Position numbers and translations under genes: made by a program. Positions 57,286 through 64,000 of a stretch of 64,000 nucleotides of DNA are shown here, in pieces (the first letter of the stretch is position 1; each line of letters opens with the position of its first letter). Source of the stretch: Gnetum montanum (Eukaryota; Streptophyta; Gnetopsida; Gnetales; Gnetaceae); the NCBI GenBank assembly GCA_015680685.1, contig MNCI01010504.1, positions 442,801 through 506,800 of the forward strand. The letters are read 5' to 3'. The notes below the pieces were generated by a model. The model did no database searches. It had not been told where the DNA came from and saw only the letters and a program-made list of their open reading frames with translations.

Positions 57286-57300
57286 TATTTGTATTAAAAC
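57286..57300 (+). promoter_or_regulatory. Primer-binding site of element J (initiator-Met type, decayed)
   Basis: ATTTGTATTAAAAC after the LTR end differs from ATTGGTATCAGAGC at four positions, three of which are transitions. Confidence 0.45.
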
Positions 57301-57389
57301 ATTGTGCTTATTGTTGCTTGGATGTGGTTGAGAATTTTATCAAGTTTAAAAGATACCTAAGAAGTAACAAGTTTAATCCTTGAATAAGG

Positions 57390-58560
57390 ACATGGAGAGC
57401 ATGAAGTCTACGTTCCAAATGATGGTTTCTCGGTTGGATGAAATTAGCATAAAGGTAGATAGAAATGTTAGTCTTATCCATATCCAGAAATAAGGAGTTG
57501 ATGAGCATGCCTGTTCAGATGAAGAAGTTTACAACCAAGTGGAGATTGAGCAGATGATGAGAAGGAAAATCTAGCTATATGAGTGTAGAAACCTATCAAA
57601 AAATGATTCTAATGTGAGGGAATCCTATTCCTTGGATAATAATTTTGAGAACTTCAACGGTGGTAACTACTTCTTCTTTGGGCAAGCTTGATGAGGAGAA
57701 TGAAGCTAGGCTTATTAGAACATTCTATAATGCTACTATACTCTCGTACATTGAGTTGAAGACTTTTAATGGTATAGATGGCACCAATGCTTTTTCAAAT
57801 TAGTTGAAAATATTTGATAAGCACTTTAAGTTGGAAGAGGTAAAAATTAACTTAACGGTATCTATTGCTGAATCTAGATTAGAAGGTATGGCTTCTACTT
57901 AATGGGAAAAGAAGTTTCAAGGTTATGAAAGATAAAATGATCAACCCTTTAGAGATTGGACTCTAATTAAATACAAGTTGAAAAGAAAATTTGAACAATC
58001 TCATCAAAGGAAAGAGACTATTTTAAAGTTGTAATTTGTAAGGGAAGGTGATAAGTATGTTAAAGAATTCTACATCGAATTTTGTGATCTATTCCATCAA
58101 GCTAAGGTAGATTGAAAGGAATATGAACAAGCTTTAATATTTTTGAAAGGTCTTAAAATTATGTACTATAAGGATTTTTCTTTTTATAAGCCACAACTCT
58201 TAATGAGGCTTATGATTTGGCACTTAAGGCTAAAAAGAAATTAAGTGGATTCAAAAATAGGAGCAAACAAGCTTCCAAGGGGAAGAAGAAGGGATTTTAA
58301 TCCAAGTATGAAGATAAAGATGGTAGCCATAGCAAGAAGATAGAAGGGGACAATAAGTAGGGCAAAGCTAAGAAGGACCAAGGCAAGAAAGGCAAGGGAG
58401 GCAAGGGTCAAGACAATAGCTCATCCAAGATTTAGTGCTTCAAGTATGGGGAATGGGGACATAAGCAATGAGAATGTTTACTTCACAAGATAGCCAAGGG
58501 AAAAGATATGTGCACCATGAAGGTGAAGGAGACATCAAGCTAGGCATTTTAGAGAGGTAA
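57390..58560 (+). pseudogene. gag: Gag of element J, decayed
   Basis: Starts near 57390 with MESMKSTFQMMVSRLDEISI, a helical N-terminus usual for this type of gag. The core reads YIELKTFNGIDGTNAFSN (about 57750), RLEGMAST, a stop, WEKKFQGYER (about 57880) and VREGDKYVKEFYIEFCDLFHQAK (about 58040-58110). A basic Lys/Gly tail lies at about 58260-58420; it is followed by a zinc-knuckle remnant (CFKYGEWGHKQ, about 58437). Stops are frequent. Confidence 0.6.
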
Positions 58561-58930
58561 TCCTAATACTTGAAAAATTGAGGAAGTTTCTAAATTAAAT
58601 TCTTGTGCATGCATGGGGAATATGAATAGAGGAGATCATCCTAATAAAAAACTATTATTTTAGATTGGAACTAGATTTTTGCTTAGTGGGGAATGGATTC
58701 ATATTTTGATTGATAGAGGAGTTCAAGAAAATGTTATTTTTTCTAGGGAAATTGCTAGATTGAGTTTGGTAACTTAAGTTCATCCTAAACCTTATAAACT
58801 ACATTGGTTACATAGAATTTTTTTTCCAAGAGGTGAGGAAACAATGTACCTTAAGATTTAAAATTAGAGGCTTTCATAATGTTGTGAAATGTGATGTGCT
58901 TCTAGTAGATTATGGCACATTATGTCATTA
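58500..58930 (+). pseudogene. pol: Protease region of element J, truncated
   Basis: Reads VKETSS...NRGDHPNKKLLF and IGTRFLLSGE (58520-58690), then a degenerate active-site region VLIDRGVQENVIFSREIARL (about 58702-58765) where a GGSxENV pattern is expected, then HPKPYKLHWL and CDVLLVDYGTLC (about 58890-58925). It ends abruptly at 58930 where the H LTR fragment begins. RT and integrase are absent. Confidence 0.6.
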
Positions 58931-59638
58931 GAGTAGCCAAGTTCTTGTAGTGTTCTTTCACCATAGTTAGAATATTTTCTGAGTGCCCACAATAAGACTT
59001 CAAGCAATTGTACAAATACTTATTCAAGCATCATTGTGCCTAGAAATAGTGATGTGATGACAATAAAGATGAGACTCTTAGAACTCCTTATAGCACTTAG
59101 AATAGATTAATATTTATTTCTATGCACTTTATTATTCATGCAATTTACATTCTTATCCTTAGTTAATTAATACATTTGATAATAAACACATAAGCATAAC
59201 CACTTCAAACATACCATTTAATGCTTGGTAATCCAAATAGTGGCTATTTGGTATGCCCAACAATAGATACTTGGTAATCCATTAGTGTTAACACAAGTTT
59301 TGGATGTGTGCAAAAAGTGAGCATGGATGCTTATGTTAGGCTACTTAGCTTAAGAATCATTAAATAGTTAAGTGGTTAATTTCCCAATTAAGATCTTTAC
59401 ATCAATACTTAGATTAAATAAATAAAAAATATAAATAAATATCATATACCTTGGCTTATACTTAACCATACAAATGAGCTTACACAAGTGAGAGCTAAGA
59501 AGACAACAATCATAATTCCCAAGTCACTATCTTTTTCTATTAGTATGCTTAGGAGCTAAGTCCATCGAATTCGACCAGATCACTAGTGAATGCTAGTGAT
59601 TTGTATGGTTGGGAGGAGGAACTACTTGCTGCTCATCA
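58931..59638 (+). repeat. Element H 5' LTR, U3 missing
   Basis: Aligns with A, C and D LTRs from just downstream of the TATA box (AGTAGCCAAGTTCTTGTAGT) to the end CTGCTCATCA at 59638. The U3 with TATA and GATATC palindromes is absent. AATAAAGATGAGA is at about 59060. The junction with J's protease at 58930 indicates deletion or recombination. Confidence 0.75.
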
Positions 59639-59639
59639 T

Positions 59640-59657
59640 TGGCACCATTGCCTGAGA
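59640..59657 (+). promoter_or_regulatory. Primer-binding site of element H (tRNA-Asp type)
   Basis: TGGCACCATTGCCTGAGA, one base after the LTR; four transitions from the tRNA-Asp complement. Confidence 0.75.
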
Positions 59658-59797
59658 TTTAGTGTAGGCAAGTGTGCTAAGTATGGACAGTTAGTAAATC
59701 CTACAAAGACATTGTAAAGACTATTAAACAACCAATCATCAAGAACATAAGACCAAGCACATTGTTAATGTTTAACAAAGGATAATATGGCTTCTTC

Positions 59798-61110
59798 TTG
59801 CAAAGAAAAATCTCCACCACCTATTGGCAAATCCAATCAAAGATAGGAGATCCCAAAGACACAAGTGCCCCAACAATTCAAAGTTATTTACACCCATCCG
59901 AATTCTCACACTCCAGAGTTCACCTTCACCCTACATCAGAACAAGTAGCTATGATGGAGGGATATAAAGGCAACATCATGTTGCTTCCCAACCGATCAAT
60001 TCCTGAAATGTTATTGAACAATCTAATTTGGTTGGGCATCATTGGACTTAATGTAGAATATGAAGTCCAAGACCACCTCTATAGGGATTACCATCCCACC
60101 GATGCCCAACAAAGGAAGTATTGGAAAATGGAAGCACCATATGAGGCTTCAAAAGGTAAGAGGTTTCCTCCCCATTTATTCTTGCAACAACACAAGGATG
60201 ACAAGGACTTCTTTTTAGGTACCTCCCAATATGTAGACTCTCCCACTTTCTTTAATAGGGAGATCCTTAATCAAAGGTTGTAATCAACTATTGACAACCT
60301 TGGTGATGGGAAGAATGGTTCTCAAGACTACGAGGCCTTGAAAGATGGTAACCATAGCCAATCACCCAAAAGCAAGAATCATGACAAGCATAAGGACAAA
60401 GGCAAACATAAGAAAAAGGGTAGGAATCAAAGAAGTGAACCTTATAAGCACTATTCTAGTTTTGATTCTCCTTCTTCTTTATCCTCACCATCTTCCTCAT
60501 CCAAATCTAATAGTAGAAGTAGGGGTTGGGACAAAAGAAAGAATAGTAGGGATTGGGATGGATATGAATGGTGGGATAGGGATGATTGTAGATCCCACTA
60601 GGATAACAAAGAGCAGGGGTAGGAACAACAACAAAGGGAGGAACAACAAAGAGAAATAAGGCATAGGAAGGTGCATCGTGGGCATCATGGCCGTGACAAG
60701 GGCCACCAAGACCGATATGACTATGATGAGCCTTTGTTGGCTACAAGGAACAAGCTAAAAATTTTAGAGGCTGTCAAGATCTCAACCAGGTACTTAAAGG
60801 ATCACCACATCAAAAATATGGATATGAACAATATCCCTATATTTGAAGGGGGATATAACTCAGATTTGCAAAATCACTTGCAAGCCTTCCATGATGCTTG
60901 TGCCCTGCAAAATATTGAGAATGAATGTCAGAAGATAAAATTATTTCCTAAGACACATAAAAGAAGTTGAAAGATGGTACTAGTCCTTAGAACTAGAATC
61001 TATTTGCTGATGGAGTACGATGTTGAAGTGGTTTAATGACAAGTATCAAACATAGTCCAGAGTGTCCAATTTATAAAGGCAAATCCAAGGCTAAAAACAA
61101 GGCAATCATG
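59798..61110 (+). pseudogene. gag: Gag of element H, truncated
   Basis: The first stretch, 59798-60283, holds QSYLHPSEFSHSRVHLHP, then GNIMLLPNRSIPEMLLNN, the region shared with C. A second stretch (60338-60600) is very basic and Ser-rich (KDKGKHKKKGRNQRSEP; SSFDSPSSLSSPSSSSKS), a possible nuclear-localisation or RNA-binding segment. The core (60671-60970) reads NNIPIFEGGYNSDLQNHLQA and LQNIENECQKIKLFP, then is frameshifted and ends at DKYQT...VSNL (about 61035-61070). After about 61110 the similarity stops; pol and 3' LTR are absent. The initial Met of the frame may not be the true start. Confidence 0.7.
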
Positions 61111-61114
61111 AATT

Positions 61115-63180
61115 TCCATTTTCCATGGTGGTTATAACTAATTCTCATCAATTTATATGGTGGTTATAACTAACTCTCATAGTGGTTACAACACACCTTA
61201 ACTTCTCATGATGATTGTAACTACCTAGAAGCCACTATAAAAAAAAAGCTTTAGAAATAATGGATGGAAGAAAAAAGAAGAAATATATGGAAGATTGTAA
61301 AGCATGGCTTGCTAAAGGCATCAATTTAGCTACTTCATTTTAATCCTGTGAGTTCTTTTCTTCTCATTTTTTCTTTAGTTTCTTAGCTAATGGTTTAGAT
61401 AGTATTATGCTTGGCATTTGATTTTGAGATTTTATGATCACTCTTATAGCTATTTTTCTATGCAATTATAGACTTCTATTTGGTTTTCATATAAGAGCTT
61501 ATGTTGTCTTTGAAAAGTATCTTGAGAAATTTAATAGTAATGTCTTTATGAAATTGCTTGTTTGAGTCTAGAGGATCTAGAAAATCTTTGATACTTTGAG
61601 ATCACTAAATTAGCTTCATTTTTTTCTAAGTTTATTGCTTTGATATTCTAATCTTGAAATTCTCAATTTTTTTTTCAAAGTTCGGTTGTTTGCAATTCTT
61701 GATAACTATTAACTAGCCAAATAAAAGCTTGTACTTTGCCATTTACAACTCATTTTGGTAGTTAAATAAGAGTGTCTTTTACCAAATTGCTTGTTGAGCT
61801 CAGAGGGTTTAAAAAATTTATAATATTTAGATTAAATTACAATAGCTTTATTGTGAAGTGTTTCCTCATGTCAATTTATCTCGCTTAAATGTTTGAGATT
61901 TCACACAAATCGACATTTCTTTTCTTTTCCTTTTCTAAATCCATTGAATCTCACTCTATTTCTAGTTTTCTTATGCAACTTTCTCTTTGGGGGAAATTAG
62001 GAGTAGATTTTGGTAGAATTGTGCTCAAGAATTTTTGTGAAATTTTATTTATTTCAAGAAATGTGTTATAGACACTATATAGACTACGTGACTTGACAAA
62101 ATAGGAATATTTAATGACTCACAGTGTTTGACAAGGTTAGCTAAATTTCTTTTGTAATAGTTAGTTACAGTTTCATACACAAACCCTACCATTTCAACAT
62201 TCACAATAGTAACACACATATATGTTTAGTTTTCTCTGTAACCACTGAGTCTATTTGGAGGTATTTGGGCCTTGGTGTTGCTAGAGACCAACAAGCACCT
62301 AAACCCTATTTGAAGGAACACCTTTGTTTCCTATGACCCTAGTCGTGAGACCAAAAGCCAATGTTGGCGATACAAATGGTTGCCAACAATTAGGAAGGAA
62401 AGAGGAACCAATAATCAAGATCTAAAAAATAGTGTAAGTAAACATACACAAGAAAACACCATTTCCTCTACCTAATGTAAGATTTAAGAAAAAAAAGGCT
62501 CCATGCATAGAAATCTAGCTTCTCACAAGAATCTCACACATAAACAAGTTTAGATCCACACCCACTAAGAAGATCCATCATACATAACCAAGAGTAGAGA
62601 GAACAAAAGATGGAAAAAGAGACATGTAGCTCAATTGATTCCAAGAGAGCCAACCATTACTAAGTATTTATAGCCACAAACTATAGTTTGCTAAATACCA
62701 AAGTTAATAATCAAATTTTAAGAGTGGGTTACATGCATACGCATAAGGATTACAATCATCTGTAAATACCATAATCAAGGGTTTAAGTTATCATGAGATG
62801 CTATAAAAAGAAGCCACATCTACCCAAGAATGGATTCTAGATGTCCAATGTGAAATAAGAAAATACCTAGAATAAACCCCAAATTATATTTGATATACTA
62901 ATATTCACATAATATAATTATATTATTCCAAGAACCTTAGAAATAACATGTTACTATATAAATAATAATATATAACTGTGGGCCACCACCACCTTCCAAC
63001 TAATATATCTCAATAAGTACCAAGCATTAACAAATCCCAAGAAATAATAACTAGCAAAAAAGGAAATATAATAATAATAATTTCAAAATATGCAACAAGA
63101 GCAAGGTCCAAGATTCAAACCTTAAGAAACATATCATCAAGATATTATAGAGCATGTATAATTACCAAGAGATTCAAGGA
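61115..63180. other. AT-rich stretch, possible LTR or promoter of an unclassified element at its start
   Basis: No protein recognised. At 61120-61215 there are about four imperfect copies of TGGTTATAACTAACTCTCAT followed by CCACTATAAAAAAAAAGC (about 61217), which looks like a repeated U3 block with a TATA box. Farther on, a segment with AAATTGCTTG...GAG(T/C)...AG(A)GG recurs at about 61551 and 61784. The remainder up to 63180 shows nothing I can name. Confidence 0.35.
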
Positions 63181-63199
63181 TCAAATCTTACTAATGTAC

Positions 63200-63560
63200 A
63201 ATGAGGTTTAGCCTAGTGGTATATGTCTTGGCCTAGGAAACCCAAGTCACAAGTTTGATTCTACTAGATAGCAGTAAGTTATAAATTTAAAAAAATTCAT
63301 GAAAGGAATTTTGAAATTGTTCTAATAGATTTAAGCGATCTCAGTGGATGTAAGTAAAATATTTTAATTTCATTAGTGAGATCTCAGTGAATGTAAGCAA
63401 AAAACTTTAATTTCATTAGTAAGTGTCTTGGCTTGGTAATACCATGTTACAAGTTTGATTCCATGAGGTAACACTATGTTATAAATTTATAAAAATTCTA
63501 TAAAAATAATTCTAAAAATATCCCAATAGATCCAAGGGGTCTTAGTAGCTATGAGTAAAA
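63200..63560 (+). repeat. tRNA-derived SINE, two tandem units
   Basis: Unit 1 has a pol III A box TTAGCCTAGTGG (63208-63219) and a B box AAGTTTGATTCT (63251-63262), 31 bp apart, followed by a body with AAGTTATAAATTTA and a tail CTCAGTGGATGTAAG...TTTTAATTTCATTAGT that is itself repeated (about 63340 and 63383). Unit 2 (about 63421-63550) repeats TGTCTTGGCTTGGTAATAC, ACAAGTTTGATTCC and the body, but its A box is lost. The head resembles a plant tRNA. Family not recognised. Confidence 0.55.
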
Positions 63561-63691
63561 ATTTTAATTCTAGTTTCATATTATACACAAGCTTACCATA
63601 AGCAAATATACCATAATATTTCAATCATAAAAATACCAACTATAATGTTTAAAGATCAAATCTCAAGATGTACAAACTTAAGATACACATC

Positions 63692-64000
63692 TGATGAGAC
63701 GTGACATGCACTATGCCGCGATATCGCGTCTTTCCTTGCGATATCGCGTACGCGATATCGCGGTCCGCCGCCATATCTATAAATAAGAGGCGGCACTCCC
63801 TTCATTTCCCAATCCTGGCTAGAAGTAGCGAAGCTCTGGCAAATTGATCACTCAAGAGTTAGAATTTTTCCCATGTGCCCATAGTAGGAGTCCTAGAGTG
63901 AACGGCTCTTTATTCGAGCAGCTTGTAACCTGAACCCAAGTTGTGTACGGCAATAAAGATGAACTTGATTGGATAAACCTTGCAGTACATGGTTTTATTG
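63692..64000 (+). repeat. Element K: LTR start at right edge
   Basis: Begins TGATGAGACGTG at 63692. It has GCGATATCGC at about 63717, a perfect 24-bp palindrome at 63738-63761 (two GCGATATCGC flanking GTAC, as in D), TATAAATA at 63778-63785 and AATAAAGATGAAC at about 63952. No polypurine tract precedes it, so it is the 5' LTR of another copy or a solo LTR. Its CpG sites are the best preserved of the family, which suggests the youngest copy. Confidence 0.8.

Noticed and set aside
60345-60709. Alternative frames over the basic Ser-rich gag segment of H
   Set aside because: Low-complexity sequence keeps several frames open; the frame reading KDKGKHKKKGRNQR lies between the two conserved gag stretches.
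63208-63262. A functional tRNA gene
   Set aside because: A and B boxes are present but no acceptor stem closes and the sequence continues into a SINE-like body that is repeated.

Overview
The window is plant nuclear DNA with no intact host gene that I can recognise. It is a graveyard of LTR retrotransposons nested in one another, in AT-rich sequence carrying many stop codons and frameshifts. The plant origin rests on Ty3/gypsy elements whose primer-binding site matches the 3' end of plant tRNA-Asp and whose reverse transcriptase has the FMDDFS active site seen in the Athila group, on a Ty1/copia element with a decayed initiator-Met primer site, and on a tRNA-derived SINE. The species cannot be read from the sequence; a large, repeat-rich seed-plant genome fits best. 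One base at 19375 is an N.

Seven copies or fragments belong to one Athila-like family, called A, B, C, D, E, H and K here. Its layout is LTR (TGATGAG...CTCATCA, about 820-1020 bp), tRNA-Asp PBS, gag, pol, a T-rich tract, a non-coding stretch with a conserved GCTTTGGGGAGGACCCACT block, a second ORF (ORF2), a polypurine tract and the LTR. A (1-3667) lies inside the gag of B (3668-14286). D (27734-37331) and C (39922-48478) both lie inside E, which runs on the minus strand. C has a perfect 5-bp target duplication and D a near-perfect one. H (58931-61110) is truncated, and K (63692-64000) is an LTR entering at the right edge.

Each member has lost something different. A has a 2.7-kb deletion in pol. 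C has lost its protease. D has no pol, but keeps gag, a long coiled-coil ORF2 and its own internal promoter-like block. The LTRs carry clusters of GATATC-centred palindromes just upstream of a CTATAAATAAGAG TATA box. This is the most striking non-coding structure in the window.

From 14287 to 23395 there is a decayed gag/protease of another gypsy lineage (G), a pair of G-type LTRs, and a Ty1/copia element F (17440-22873) with a perfect ATAGA target duplication. From 52155 to 58930 two further gypsy copies of one family lie head to head: I on the minus strand (pol, LTR) and J on the plus strand (LTR, gag, protease). The stretches 23396-24560, 48760-52150 and 61115-63690 hold no recognisable gene apart from SINE-like units and a possible LTR promoter. 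Nothing here forms an operon or pathway; the relationships are those of autonomous, defective and nested mobile elements.
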